Assembly (NCBI GenBank): GCA_937958265.1 | Contig: CALGNX010000001.1 | Span: 186,001 to 250,000 of the forward strand | DNA: 64,000 nucleotides | Source of the DNA: an uncultured Algibacter sp. | GTDB lineage: Bacteria; Bacteroidota; Bacteroidia; Flavobacteriales; Flavobacteriaceae | Direction: 5' to 3' | Shown: positions 26,399 through 36,127 of the stretch, in pieces | Layout of the letters: each line of letters starts with the position of its first letter | How positions within the stretch are numbered: position 1 is the first letter of the stretch | The notes under the pieces: generated by a model | Database searches by the model: none | Told to the model about the DNA's origin: nothing | What the model saw: only the letters and a program-made list of their open reading frames with translations | Translations under genes and position numbers: made by a program

Positions 26399-29300
26399 TA
26401 TGCTAATACTTTTGTGTTTTGAAGAATTTCTCTTACTTCGGTTTTACAACTTCCGCAACCTAAACCAGCTCCTGTTCTATTACACAACGCTGTAAAATCG
26501 GTACATCCTTGCGCTATAGCTTCCTCAATATTACCCGCTCCTACTTGGCTGCATGAGCAGACAAGCTTACCTAAAACAGGTACATCATTCGAGCTACCTC
26601 GCAACAATTTATCGCGCTTATCTGCCATTTCAATTTTACTTTCAATCATGGTTTTAAATTCGGCAAACTCATTTTTATCACCCATTAAAACAGCACCAAT
26701 AAGCAAATCGTCTTTTACAATACACTTTTTATAATAGCGCTTTTTTATATCTGTAAAAATAATTTCTTCGTAACTATCATCATTTTCTGGCACATTAATT
26801 TCACCTATACTACATAAATTGAGGTCGTTAAATTTTAAAATATTCATTAAAACAGAACCTCGGTAAGCGCTACTAATGTCGCCTGCTATAAAATTAGCTA
26901 AAATATTTGCCTGCTCCTCTGCAGCAGATGTAATACCAAATAATTGATTATTAAATTCTGCAATTTCACCAATGGCAAAAATATCTGGGTGGGAAGACTG
27001 TAAATGTTCATTTACTTTAACACCTCTAGTACATTTTATACCATTTTCCCGCGCTATTTCAATATTTGGAATAGTACCAATAGCATATACAATGGCATTA
27101 GCTGTTATAAATTTGCCACTTTTTAAAGTAATATTTAATTCGCCAGTTTCATCATCATCAAAAACAGTACTTACCTCATTATCAAAATAAATTTGGATAC
27201 CGCGTTCTTGCACATCCAAGGCTAATAATTTGCTAGAAATTTCATCTAATTGCCGTTCCATTAAACGCGAAGCACGCTGTACAATAGTAATTTTTGCATT
27301 TTTATGCTTCATTGCAGCAGCCAATTCCAAACCAAGTAACCCACCTCCTACAATTACAACATGTTGCTCCTCTGGTGGCAAACCAGTAGCATCTAAATAG
27401 GTTTTAAAATTATCTGCATCTATTTTGTTACGCATAGTGAATCGCCCTGGTAAATTAATTTGAACATCTTTAGGAATAAAAGCACGACTTCCTGTAGCTA
27501 GTATTAATTTATCAAAATGGTGTGTTTCAGTATTACTATCTGTAACAACTTTGTTGTTTTTATCTATTTGTGTAATATATGTTTCTGGGTGCAAACAAAT
27601 ATTAAGTTTTTTTAATTCTTTTTCTTTTATTTTTAAAAGTTGCTCCCAAGATAATTCCTCGGTAACATATTCTGGCAATAATACTCTATTGTAAAAAACA
27701 TGCGATTCTTTTGAAAACACGTGTATTTCGTCAGTTTCATTCTGCTCTCTGTAATTTTGAACAAAACGAAATGCCGCTGCCCCTGCTCCTGCAATAATTA
27801 TTTTATCTACAGACTTCTTGTACTTGGATACTGCTACTCGAGTAAATTTAAAATCGGGCTCTTTTGATACGGGATCTACATGTGTATTTGTTAAATTATT
27901 TGCTCTATTTAAATTACTTTGTAGTTGCTTACCCCAATGCATTGGCAAAAACACCACGCCTTTTTTAATGGCATCTGTAACTTTAGCCCTTACGCGAACC
28001 ACACCATTTTCTCCTTTTATTTCTGAAATGTCTCCATTTTTAATTTTACATAAAAAAGCATCTACAGTATTAATTTCTAATACCGGTGTTGGATAATGTG
28101 TTTTTAAACGAGAGACTTTCCCTGTTTTCGTCATAGTATGCCATTGGTCTCGTACACGCCCCGTTGTTAAAATTAACGGGTAATCTTCGTTTGGTAAAAC
28201 AGAAGTATTCACAATAGTACTTGGTATATTAAATTGTGCTTTTTGCGATGGTGTATAAAACTTTTTATCGTTAAACAGTCGCGGTGTACCAGGGTGTCTG
28301 TATTTTGGCACTGGCCATTGGAAAGTGCCTTCGGTTTTTAATCGATCGTAATTTAAATAAGAAACATCAATATTTGTGCCTTTTGTCATAGATGCATACT
28401 CATCATATATTTCACTAGCACTATTAAAATTAAAACCTCGAAAACCCATACGCTGCGCAAAATCACAAAAAATTTCCACGTCTGGTCTTGCTTCACCTGG
28501 CGCATCAATTTCTTTAGGCAAATAGGAGATACGACGCTCTGAATTCGTCATTGTGCCTTCCTTCTCAAGCCATCCTGCTGCAGGTAAAACTAAATCCGCG
28601 AAAGCGACCGTATCCGATTTATGAGATATATCTTGAACCACAACAAACTTGGCGTTTTTCATAGCCCTTTCTACACGGTTTAAATTAGGCAAACTTACTA
28701 ATGGATTTGTACAAGCAATCCAAACAGCCTTCATTTTACCACTCTCCAAAGCATCGAACATTTCAGTAGCTGTTAATCCTGGTTTCGGATTAATTTTATC
28801 TACACCCCAAAACTGAGCGACTTCGCGGCGGTGCTCTTCATTTCCTAAATCCTTATGCACGGCTAATAAATTGGCCATACCCCCTACTTCACGACCACCC
28901 ATAGCATTGGGCTGCCCTGTAAGAGAAAAAGGACCTGCACCGGGTTTACCTACCTGACCTGTAATTAAAGATAAGTTTAAAAGTGATATATTTTTATCTG
29001 TACCAACCACACTTTGGTTTAAACCCATGGCCCACATGCTTATAAAACCTTTGGAAAGGCCTATAATATCTGCAGCCTTTTGAATGTCCTTCTCTGGAAC
29101 ACCACATAATTTGGAGGCTTGCTTTAAAGAGGTGTTAAAGATTAAAGTTTTATAATCCTGAAAACCTTCGGTATGGTTTTTTATAAAATCTTCATCTATT
29201 AAACCTCTTTTATATAAACACCTGCCAATGGCGTTATATAAAATAACATCTGTGCCTGGTAATAACTGTAAATGTAAATCGGCAAAATTAGCTGTATCTG

Positions 29301-29919
29301 TTTTTCTGGGATCAACTACTATAATTTTTACATCTGGCTGATCTTCCTTACGCTTTTCTATGCGCCTAAATAAAATAGGGTGACACCATGCAGGGTTTGC
29401 TCCTGTTATTAAAAAGGTATCTGCTAAATCAATATCTTCATACGAAATTGGCACGCTATCCTCGCCAAAAGCTTTTTTGTAACCCACAACAGCAGAGCTC
29501 ATGCATAAACGCGAATTCGTATCGATATTATTGGTACCCAAAAAGCCTTTGGTAAGTTTATTTGCAATATAATATTCTTCGGTAAGACTTTGACCCGAAA
29601 CATAAAACCCAACACTGTCTGGTCCGTGCTTTTTTATTATAGATTTAAAAACACTTGCAGCCCTATCCAATGCGTCATCCCAACCTACCCGTTCTCTTGG
29701 GTGTGAGCGGCTCCAACGCATTTCTGGATACAAAATCCTATCGCTAGTATCATTAGCCACATAATGTAAATTCATGCCCTTAGAGCAAAGCAACCCCTTG
29801 TTTACAGGATGATTTGCATCACCTTCTACTAAAACTTTGTTATTACTATCTTTTTTAACAATAATACCGCAGCCAACACCACAATATGAGCACGTTGTTT
29901 TTACTTCGTTTTTATTCAT
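26398..29919 (-). CDS. Assimilatory nitrate reductase fused to FAD oxidoreductase and BFD domain
   Basis: 1173 residues. Residues 1-700 are a NasA/NapA-type molybdopterin enzyme: 4Fe-4S ligands Cys10, Cys13, Cys17 and Cys45, the likely Mo ligand Cys in NSRLCMSSAVVGYK, and GQPNAMGGREVGGMA. From about 735 to 1080 there is a NirB-like FAD/NAD(P)H module with GAGAAAFRF, YNRVLLPEY and the second dinucleotide fold VVIVGGGLLGLELAAA. The end is a BFD-type [2Fe-2S] domain with VCSCSQ and GLGCGSC. The fusion would let NAD(P)H reduce nitrate to nitrite in the cytoplasm in one chain. It lies between narK and the rubredoxin-domain gene on one strand. A nitrite reductase gene is not in the window. Confidence 0.9.
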   Translation of the reverse strand: MNKNEVKTTCSYCGVGCGIIVKKDSNNKVLVEGDANHPVNKGLLCSKGMNLHYVANDTSDRILYPEMRWSRSHPRERVGWDDALDRAASVFKSIIKKHGPDSVGFYVSGQSLTEEYYIANKLTKGFLGTNNIDTNSRLCMSSAVVGYKKAFGEDSVPISYEDIDLADTFLITGANPAWCHPILFRRIEKRKEDQPDVKIIVVDPRKTDTANFADLHLQLLPGTDVILYNAIGRCLYKRGLIDEDFIKNHTEGFQDYKTLIFNTSLKQASKLCGVPEKDIQKAADIIGLSKGFISMWAMGLNQSVVGTDKNISLLNLSLITGQVGKPGAGPFSLTGQPNAMGGREVGGMANLLAVHKDLGNEEHRREVAQFWGVDKINPKPGLTATEMFDALESGKMKAVWIACTNPLVSLPNLNRVERAMKNAKFVVVQDISHKSDTVAFADLVLPAAGWLEKEGTMTNSERRISYLPKEIDAPGEARPDVEIFCDFAQRMGFRGFNFNSASEIYDEYASMTKGTNIDVSYLNYDRLKTEGTFQWPVPKYRHPGTPRLFNDKKFYTPSQKAQFNIPSTIVNTSVLPNEDYPLILTTGRVRDQWHTMTKTGKVSRLKTHYPTPVLEINTVDAFLCKIKNGDISEIKGENGVVRVRAKVTDAIKKGVVFLPMHWGKQLQSNLNRANNLTNTHVDPVSKEPDFKFTRVAVSKYKKSVDKIIIAGAGAAAFRFVQNYREQNETDEIHVFSKESHVFYNRVLLPEYVTEELSWEQLLKIKEKELKKLNICLHPETYITQIDKNNKVVTDSNTETHHFDKLILATGSRAFIPKDVQINLPGRFTMRNKIDADNFKTYLDATGLPPEEQHVVIVGGGLLGLELAAAMKHKNAKITIVQRASRLMERQLDEISSKLLALDVQERGIQIYFDNEVSTVFDDDETGELNITLKSGKFITANAIVYAIGTIPNIEIARENGIKCTRGVKVNEHLQSSHPDIFAIGEIAEFNNQLFGITSAAEEQANILANFIAGDISSAYRGSVLMNILKFNDLNLCSIGEINVPENDDSYEEIIFTDIKKRYYKKCIVKDDLLIGAVLMGDKNEFAEFKTMIESKIEMADKRDKLLRGSSNDVPVLGKLVCSCSQVGAGNIEEAIAQGCTDFTALCNRTGAGLGCGSCKTEVREILQNTKVLA

Positions 29920-30113
29920 CTGGGTTAAGGTTTAAGCTCTAAATAAATCATTATAAACTTAGTAAGCAAATTAGATTTCTTTTATTCGGATTCCTTCAAA
30001 AAAGAATCTTAATATTTTTAAAATGAAAAAAAATACACACAAAAACTAATTAATTTATTTAATTTCACTAGAAGTTTTGGTTATCGCTTTCGCTGATATA
30101 AAAAAATAAAATA

Positions 30114-31541
30114 TTAACGCTTAACTGTTAAAGTCACTAAATTTTCAGGTTTTATATTGGCATTTATTTTTGCTTCATTTTCATCTTCCGTTGAAAAACG
30201 AATAGCTAAAGTTACTATAGCAGTTAACAAAACCACAATACTTATTACAAAGTAACCGCTTGAAACCGCCAATGAGGACGCAGCAGATTGTGCTGCCTGT
30301 ACAACATCCTCACCTAATCCCTGATTTAAAACTATTGCCGCTTGCTCTGCTGTTGCCGATTTAGATTTTAATAACATAGCCGCTAAAAATGCACCAACAT
30401 TACCACCTGCCCCTACAATACCCGAAACCGTACCAATAGCCTTTTTATTAATAAAAGGTACTACTGAAAATGTTGCACCTTCTGCCATTTGAACCGATAA
30501 ACTAAAAAGTATTAAAAATACTATACCTACCACTATACTTGTAGCCAATGAAAACGTCATTAACATAACACCTTGGAAAGCTAAAATACCTACTAAAAAT
30601 AGCACACGACCTCTTAAACCTTTTATTTTTCCAAATCTATCACCAAAAAAACCACCTAAAGTTCTTGCAAAAATATTCATTAAAGCGAACGATAAAACGA
30701 TATTTCCTGCAGTAACTCTTTCCAATTGAAATGTGTTTTGTAAATAATCATCCATTGTTCCATAAACAGTTAATTCAATACCAAAACATGCCGCATAAAC
30801 TAAAAATAGAATCCAAATTCTATAATCCTTTAATACTTTAACAAAAGGTACTTGATCTTTCTTAGTATTTACCATGTTACCAGCAGCCTTTAAATCCTTA
30901 AAATTTCCTTCAGGCGTATCTTGTGTGAATTTAAAATATACAATACCCATTAAAAAACAAACAACACCAGCTATTACCATAGAATACCTCCAAGCTTCGC
31001 TATCTGCAACACCAAAGGCTACAACTGCGGCCGCTATTAAAGGCATACCTAAACGATTCGCTCCACCACCAAGATTACCCCACCCTGCCGATGTTGCATT
31101 GGCAGTACCAACTATATTTGGGGCAAACATTAACGACGTATGTACTTGCGTAATTACAAAAGAAGCCCCTATAAAACCAATAAATAACCTGCATACTAAA
31201 AACTGGGCTGGTGTTTGTACCAAGCCACATAAAACAACGGGAATAGCACCCAACATTAACAGCCACGTATAACACAAACGCGGTCCATATTTATCGCACA
31301 ATTTACCAATTAATAAGCGCGCAAAAACAGTTCCGGAAACTGCCAAAATAATGGAGTTCCATTTTTGTGTAGGCGTTAAACCCAAATCTTTTACAACATC
31401 TGGCATAAATGGTACAATACCAAACCATGAGAAAAAACATAGGAAAAAGGATATTGCAGTTATCCAAAACGTACGTATTTGTAAACTTTTAAGGTTTAAT
31501 AAATTTAAAGTTGCTGATTTAGCTTGTGAAGCTGTTTTCAT
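30114..31541 (-). CDS. narK: NarK-type nitrate/nitrite MFS transporter
   Basis: 475 residues with twelve membrane segments and NarK-family signatures: TFWITAISFFLCFFSWFGIVPFMP in the first helix, LCDKYGPRLCY, a nitrate-signature glycine stretch in helix 5 (TSAGWGNLGGG), and the second in helix 11 (GIVGAGGNVGAFLAAML). It is longer than usual because of a loop of about 35 residues near the end (LLKSKSATAEQ to SSLAVSSGY). It imports nitrate for the reductase fusion that follows after 194 bases. The promoter region has a strong dyad overlapping the -7 box. Confidence 0.92.
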   Translation of the reverse strand: MKTASQAKSATLNLLNLKSLQIRTFWITAISFFLCFFSWFGIVPFMPDVVKDLGLTPTQKWNSIILAVSGTVFARLLIGKLCDKYGPRLCYTWLLMLGAIPVVLCGLVQTPAQFLVCRLFIGFIGASFVITQVHTSLMFAPNIVGTANATSAGWGNLGGGANRLGMPLIAAAVVAFGVADSEAWRYSMVIAGVVCFLMGIVYFKFTQDTPEGNFKDLKAAGNMVNTKKDQVPFVKVLKDYRIWILFLVYAACFGIELTVYGTMDDYLQNTFQLERVTAGNIVLSFALMNIFARTLGGFFGDRFGKIKGLRGRVLFLVGILAFQGVMLMTFSLATSIVVGIVFLILFSLSVQMAEGATFSVVPFINKKAIGTVSGIVGAGGNVGAFLAAMLLKSKSATAEQAAIVLNQGLGEDVVQAAQSAASSLAVSSGYFVISIVVLLTAIVTLAIRFSTEDENEAKINANIKPENLVTLTVKR

Positions 31542-31542
31542 A

Positions 31543-31585
31543 ATTAAGTATTTTATACGTACAAATCTACGTATTAATACTTAAT
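31543..31585. promoter_or_regulatory. Long dyad over the narK promoter
   Basis: ATTAAGTATT (31543-31552) is the exact inverted match of AATACTTAAT (31576-31585); inside these, ATACGTA (31555-31561) pairs with TACGTAT (31568-31574) around a 6-base centre. A TANNTTTG box read on the minus strand, TAGATTTG (31569-31562), occupies the centre. Because the predicted start of transcription lies inside the dyad, an operator is more likely than an RNA hairpin. Confidence 0.55.
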
Positions 31586-31598
31586 TTTTGTTTTTAAC

Positions 31599-31608
31599 AT
31601 TACGTAAT
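31599..31608. promoter_or_regulatory. Palindrome ATTACGTAAT upstream of narK
   Basis: A perfect 10-base palindrome centred about 47 bases upstream of the predicted narK transcription start. The position fits an activator site, for example of a Crp/Fnr-type regulator. TACGTA also occurs at 31556 and 31568. Which protein binds is unknown. Confidence 0.4.
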
Positions 31609-32173
31609 ATTTAAAAAAATGTAAAGTTTATAATTAATTGGATTAAACCTTAAATAATTGACAAAATAAGATAGCATTTTAACAATAATTTTTCGTTATT
31701 TCTACAATATAATACAGTTCAAAATAGAGTTAAACGCTTTTATTTGATAACACTAAAGGAATATTAAGCAAAGTCTTCACAACAAAAAATTTTGGCTTTA
31801 AGCATTTTGGTTACATTTTTAAAAGAGATATATTTTTTTATCAAATTTTTTTTTATTTTACTAGAAGCTTAAAATATTTAAGCATCAACAATTTAATTAT
31901 CATCCAACTTTTACAACTATAGATTCCGAAGTTATAACATTGAATATGAATTAATTAAAATTAAAAATTGATTATCTTATTTGAATTTAGGTATTTTAGA
32001 TTTATATTGCATTGCCTTAGGATACTAAACCAAAATATAACTTATTTCATTTTTTTATTTAATTTTTAGTTCCTTTGTAAACGTGATGCCCTCAAATTAT
32101 TAATTGTTAAATCGATACCTTTTGCGCTCTGATTTTAATTTAAAATACCTTTAATCCATTAAATAAAAAAAAT
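31609..32173. other. Intergenic region, nothing recognised
   Basis: An AT-rich spacer between divergent narK and the adhesin gene. No coding frame, RNA gene or hairpin with a G/C core was seen. The adhesin promoter must lie near its right end. Confidence 0.5.
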
Positions 32174-35100
32174 ATGAAAAGGATCAATAATCTTTTTGTA
32201 GTTCTGTGCTTTTTTTCCTCGGTAGCTTTGGCTGGCCAAAATCTTTTAAATAACGGTGACTTTGAAAATGGCGGCGCAGGAACAGGTTTTACTGTACCTG
32301 ATTACAGTTTATACACGGGAGGCGACACACGACCAGGCCAGTATGCTATAACTAATAACCCTTCTGGGTTAAATCAGTTTTTCACACCTAACTTAATGGA
32401 TCACACTCCCGGAACAGGTAATACTGTTATGCTTGTTGATGGTAGTCAAAACCCAAACGCTTCTTTTTGGAGTGCAGGAGATAATAACATGGGCTTATGT
32501 GGTTTAATTATTGGGCGTACATATAACTTTAGTTATTGGATTCGTACTGTTTCCATAACCACTACAGACGCTAGTACGCAACCAAATATAACTACTAATT
32601 TTACAAATGCAAATGGAACCTTAATAGTAGGAGATCCTACAGTAGGGTTGCCAACTGAAGATTGGCAACAAGTTATTTATTCCTTTACACCAACTGCGAC
32701 TTGCGTTAATATAAATCTGGTTAACATAAATCTAAGTCCAGGTGGGAACGATTTTATTTTAGATGACTTAGAAGTTATTCTAGAATTATGCCCACGAACC
32801 ATCTTAGCTATAAATAACCCTAATCCTATATGCGAACCCAACGTTATCGATTTAACAGACCCTGCTGTTACCATGGGAAGTATCGGTGGTGGTATGCTTT
32901 CATATTGGATGGATATGGCTACAACAATGCCTTTAGTAAATCCTTCTACAGTTAATGTAAGTGGCACCTATTACATAAGGAGCGAATCTGGACCAACTTG
33001 TGTTGATGTTAAACCTGTTAGTGTACTTATTAAGCCAGTAACAGTACCATCGTTTGACCAAATAGGGCCTTTTTGCGAAGGCGATATGGCTAACCCACTT
33101 CCAATAGTATCAAACAACGGTATTGTTGGCTCTTGGTCTCCACTACTAGATACCACAACCCCAGGAACAACAACCTACACCTTTACCCCAGATACAAATC
33201 CAAATTTAGTTTCTAATGGCGATTTTTCTGAAGGTGATACAGGTTTCACTACAGATTACATGTTTTTACCTACCTCCAACGGAGCATCAAACGGTGTATA
33301 TGGTATTGTAAGCAATTCTAACATTTGGTATAATGCTTTAGCATCATGCAACGATACTGAAGGAACTGATAATTTTATGGTGATAGATGCTTCTACTTCA
33401 AATGGTGGTAACGATAGGGTTTGGTGCCAAACCATACCTGTAATGCCAGGAGAAGATTTTATATTTTCATATCAATCGCAATCTGTTTCTAGCAACAATC
33501 CAGGAAGGTTAGAAGTTGAAATTAACGGGATACTAATTGGTACTACAGCTAATTTACCTAACCGAACGTGTACTTGGGCTTTAAATTCAATTCCGTGGAA
33601 TTCCGCTGGTGTAAATGTTGCTGAAATTTGTATTTTTAACAGAAATACAAGCCTAGATGGAAATGATTTTGGTTTGGATGATATTCGGTTAACACCACAA
33701 ACTATTCAATGTGCTAGCCCTGTTGACATGATGGTTACTGTAACACCTGCCGTAACACCTACATTTAACCCCATAGCACCCATATGTGTTGGCGAGGTAT
33801 TAACACCATTGCCCACCACGTCTTTAGAAGGAATCATAGGGACTTGGTCGCCAGCATTAGATAACACGACAACCACTACATATACCTTTACTCCAAATAC
33901 AGGACAATGTACAACCACACCCTTAACCGAGATTGAAATTGAAGTAATGCCTGGAAATGTTACACCAACCTTTACTGCTATAGCCCCTATTTGCAACGGA
34001 GACACTTTAGCTACCTTACCAACAACGTCTAACGAAGGAATTACAGGATCATGGACGCCAGCATTAGATAATACGACAACAACAACTTATACGTTTAATC
34101 CAACAGCAGGACAATGTGCATCAACTACATTAACAACGCTTACAATAACAGTTAACCCTACTAATACACCAACATTTACAGCGGTTAATCCTATTTGCCA
34201 AGGCGATACATTGTCGCCATTACCAACAACATCTAACGAAGGGATTACAGGAGCATGGACGCCAGCATTGGATAACACAACAACAACTACGTATACTTTT
34301 ACGCCAGACCCAAACCAATGTACACCTACCATGTTAACGACATTAACCATTGATGTTAATTCGGAAATTACACCCACATTTACGGCTATTAACCCTATTT
34401 GCGAAGGCGATACATTGGCGCCATTACCAACAACATCTAACGAAGGGATTACAGGAGCATGGACGCCAGCATTGGATAGCACAACAACAACTACGTATAC
34501 TTTTACGCCAGATCCAAACCAATGTACATCATCTACATTAACCATGCTAACAATAACAGTTAATCCTATAACTACTCCAACATTTGCGATGGTTGGATCT
34601 ATTTGCGAAGGTGACACATTAGCGCCATTACCAACAACTTCTAACGAAGGAATTACAGGAACATGGACGCCAGCATTAAATAACACGACAACAACAACGT
34701 ATACATTTACACCAGATTCAAACCAATGTACATCCACAATGTTAACCACATTAAATATTGTTGTAGATCCTGCAATTACACCAACATTTGCAGCGGTTAA
34801 TCCTATTTGCCAAGGCGATACATTGGCGCCATTACCAACAACATCTAACGAAGGGATTACAGGAGCATGGACGCCAGCATTGGATAACACAACAACAACT
34901 ACATATACTTTTATACCAAATTCAGGGCAATGCAGCACTACTTTTATGCTAGAAATTGAAGTAAACGAACCTATACAACCAAATTTTGAAGAGGAATTAA
35001 GTTTATGTAGTGGTGAAATGGTTCCGGTATTACAAACAGTTTCACCAAATGGCATTAATGGAACCTGGAGTCCTGCTTTGGTAAGCAACACCACCAGTGG

Positions 35101-35659
35101 GAATTACACATTTACACCAGACCCTAATGTATGTGCAACACCTCAAACAATTTCAGTTACTGTAAATGGAATGTTAATGATTAATTTTACAACAAATGTA
35201 GGCGTGGAATTTTCTGGAGATAGAACAGTAACGGTAACAACTACCACAGCTGGTAATTTTCTATACCAATTAGATAATGATTTTCCACAAGAAAACAACG
35301 TATTTGAGAATGTAACTCCAGGAAGACATGAAATAACCGTAACAGAAGCCAATGGTTGTTCTGTAGGAGTATCGCAAATGATACAATTAATAGATTACCC
35401 TAAATTTTTCACACCTAATGGAGATGGTATTAATGATAGTTGGAATGTATTGGGTTTTGACTCAGATGCCAATGTGAGTGTTCAAATTTTTGATCGATAT
35501 GGCAAGTTTTTGAAACAAATTGAAACAACAAATTCGGGATGGGATGGCACTTATAATGGCGCCATTATGCCAACTAACGATTACTGGTTTATTGTAGAAT
35601 ACGAACTAGAACCTAATGTAAGAAAACAATTTAAAGCAAATTTCACATTAAAACAATAA
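32174..35659 (+). CDS. Repeat-rich adhesin with CHU_C-type (T9SS type B) end
   Basis: 1161 residues. A signal peptide (about 1-20, ending VALAGQ) is followed by two carbohydrate-binding-like jelly rolls (LLNNGDFENGGAG and LVSNGDFSEGDTGF, each about 150-170 residues). Then comes an array of Ig-like repeats of about 68 residues, each with CxGDTLxPLPTTSNEGITG and WTPALDNTTTTTYTFTP. The end has YPKFFTPNGDGINDSWNV and NDYWFIVEYE, the gliding-motility-associated CHU_C domain used for type IX export. Likely a surface adhesin. Codon use inside the repeats is nearly uniform, pointing to recent duplication. It faces away from narK and is followed by a hairpin terminator. Confidence 0.88.
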   Translation: MKRINNLFVVLCFFSSVALAGQNLLNNGDFENGGAGTGFTVPDYSLYTGGDTRPGQYAITNNPSGLNQFFTPNLMDHTPGTGNTVMLVDGSQNPNASFWSAGDNNMGLCGLIIGRTYNFSYWIRTVSITTTDASTQPNITTNFTNANGTLIVGDPTVGLPTEDWQQVIYSFTPTATCVNINLVNINLSPGGNDFILDDLEVILELCPRTILAINNPNPICEPNVIDLTDPAVTMGSIGGGMLSYWMDMATTMPLVNPSTVNVSGTYYIRSESGPTCVDVKPVSVLIKPVTVPSFDQIGPFCEGDMANPLPIVSNNGIVGSWSPLLDTTTPGTTTYTFTPDTNPNLVSNGDFSEGDTGFTTDYMFLPTSNGASNGVYGIVSNSNIWYNALASCNDTEGTDNFMVIDASTSNGGNDRVWCQTIPVMPGEDFIFSYQSQSVSSNNPGRLEVEINGILIGTTANLPNRTCTWALNSIPWNSAGVNVAEICIFNRNTSLDGNDFGLDDIRLTPQTIQCASPVDMMVTVTPAVTPTFNPIAPICVGEVLTPLPTTSLEGIIGTWSPALDNTTTTTYTFTPNTGQCTTTPLTEIEIEVMPGNVTPTFTAIAPICNGDTLATLPTTSNEGITGSWTPALDNTTTTTYTFNPTAGQCASTTLTTLTITVNPTNTPTFTAVNPICQGDTLSPLPTTSNEGITGAWTPALDNTTTTTYTFTPDPNQCTPTMLTTLTIDVNSEITPTFTAINPICEGDTLAPLPTTSNEGITGAWTPALDSTTTTTYTFTPDPNQCTSSTLTMLTITVNPITTPTFAMVGSICEGDTLAPLPTTSNEGITGTWTPALNNTTTTTYTFTPDSNQCTSTMLTTLNIVVDPAITPTFAAVNPICQGDTLAPLPTTSNEGITGAWTPALDNTTTTTYTFIPNSGQCSTTFMLEIEVNEPIQPNFEEELSLCSGEMVPVLQTVSPNGINGTWSPALVSNTTSGNYTFTPDPNVCATPQTISVTVNGMLMINFTTNVGVEFSGDRTVTVTTTTAGNFLYQLDNDFPQENNVFENVTPGRHEITVTEANGCSVGVSQMIQLIDYPKFFTPNGDGINDSWNVLGFDSDANVSVQIFDRYGKFLKQIETTNSGWDGTYNGAIMPTNDYWFIVEYELEPNVRKQFKANFTLKQ
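33752..34960 (+). repeat. Tandem 205-base coding repeats in the adhesin
   Basis: Six consecutive units of about 204-207 bases start near 33752, 33958, 34163, 34368, 34573 and 34772. Units three, four and six are nearly identical over long stretches around CATTACCAACAACATCTAAC, while the first and the flanking copies (33040 and 34975) are diverged. The pattern is typical of expansion by unequal recombination. Confidence 0.85.
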
Positions 35660-35711
35660 AAGTATTTTACACTTATTAGTATATCAAATAAATTTTTAAG
35701 ATTAAAAAAAT

Positions 35712-35745
35712 AAAAAAGCGTGACAGAAGTCATGCTTTTTTTATT
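35712..35745 (+). terminator. Rho-independent terminator after the adhesin gene
   Basis: AAAAAAGCGTGAC and GTCATGCTTTTTT form a stem with one G-T pair around an AGAA loop, followed by more T. It lies 53 bases after the adhesin stop. Confidence 0.85.
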
Positions 35746-35841
35746 TGTTTAAGGTGCTATAATTCGTTAACAAATATTAAAAACCTCTTTAAAGAAAGTA
35801 GTACTAAAAGTAATTTCCTTCTACCAACCAAGATTCTAAAT

Positions 35842-35881
35842 TTTATCTTTTTTTTGATTTAAAAATCAAAAAAAAGATAAA
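35842..35881. repeat. Perfect 19-base inverted repeat
   Basis: Two 19-base arms (35842-35860 and 35863-35881) are exact complements separated by AA. Arms read TTTATC, eight T, GATTT and the reverse. There is no gene on either side within 180 bases. It may be a terminator-like hairpin, a cruciform, or the remains of a mobile element. The rest of 35746-36103 shows nothing else. Confidence 0.7.
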
Positions 35882-36103
35882 TTACTTTCATAATTTCCAA
35901 GAATTAAATTTAGCTCTTGTAGCAAATTATAATAAATAGTTTTTTTAAAAAATTTAACTCATAAAACAGACACAACTACAACATACCACTAAACCTTAAA
36001 AAAAAATCAAATTTCAGTTAAGTTTTAAGCTTTCATATATTGCAGTCTAAAAATCTTCTGATAATTCAATACCAGCATTATAGCCTTCAATATGTAATTT
36101 TAG

Positions 36104-36111
36104 TATTTTTG
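36104..36111 (+). promoter_or_regulatory. Promoter -7 box TATTTTTG
   Basis: TATTTTTG fits TANNTTTG and lies 16 bases before the ATG of the NarL-type regulator, implying a very short leader. Confidence 0.5.
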
Positions 36112-36127
36112 TTATTATTTTATAACT

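Noticed and set aside
30076-30092. ATCGCTTTCGCTGAT, also present inverted at 2817-2831, as a regulatory site
   Set aside because: GCTTTCGC-type oligomers are frequent in flavobacterial genomes from memory, and two copies beside unrelated genes are not enough to support a function.
33752-34960. Regular repeats considered as a CRISPR array
   Set aside because: Units are about 205 bases, are in frame within a long gene and have no unique spacers; no cas gene is near.
34087-35094. A 335-codon open frame on the minus strand inside the adhesin gene
   Set aside because: It mirrors the repeat array (regular VYVVVVVLSNAG-like phrases from the complement of Thr-rich repeats) and has no start context or family; it is a shadow of the coding repeats.
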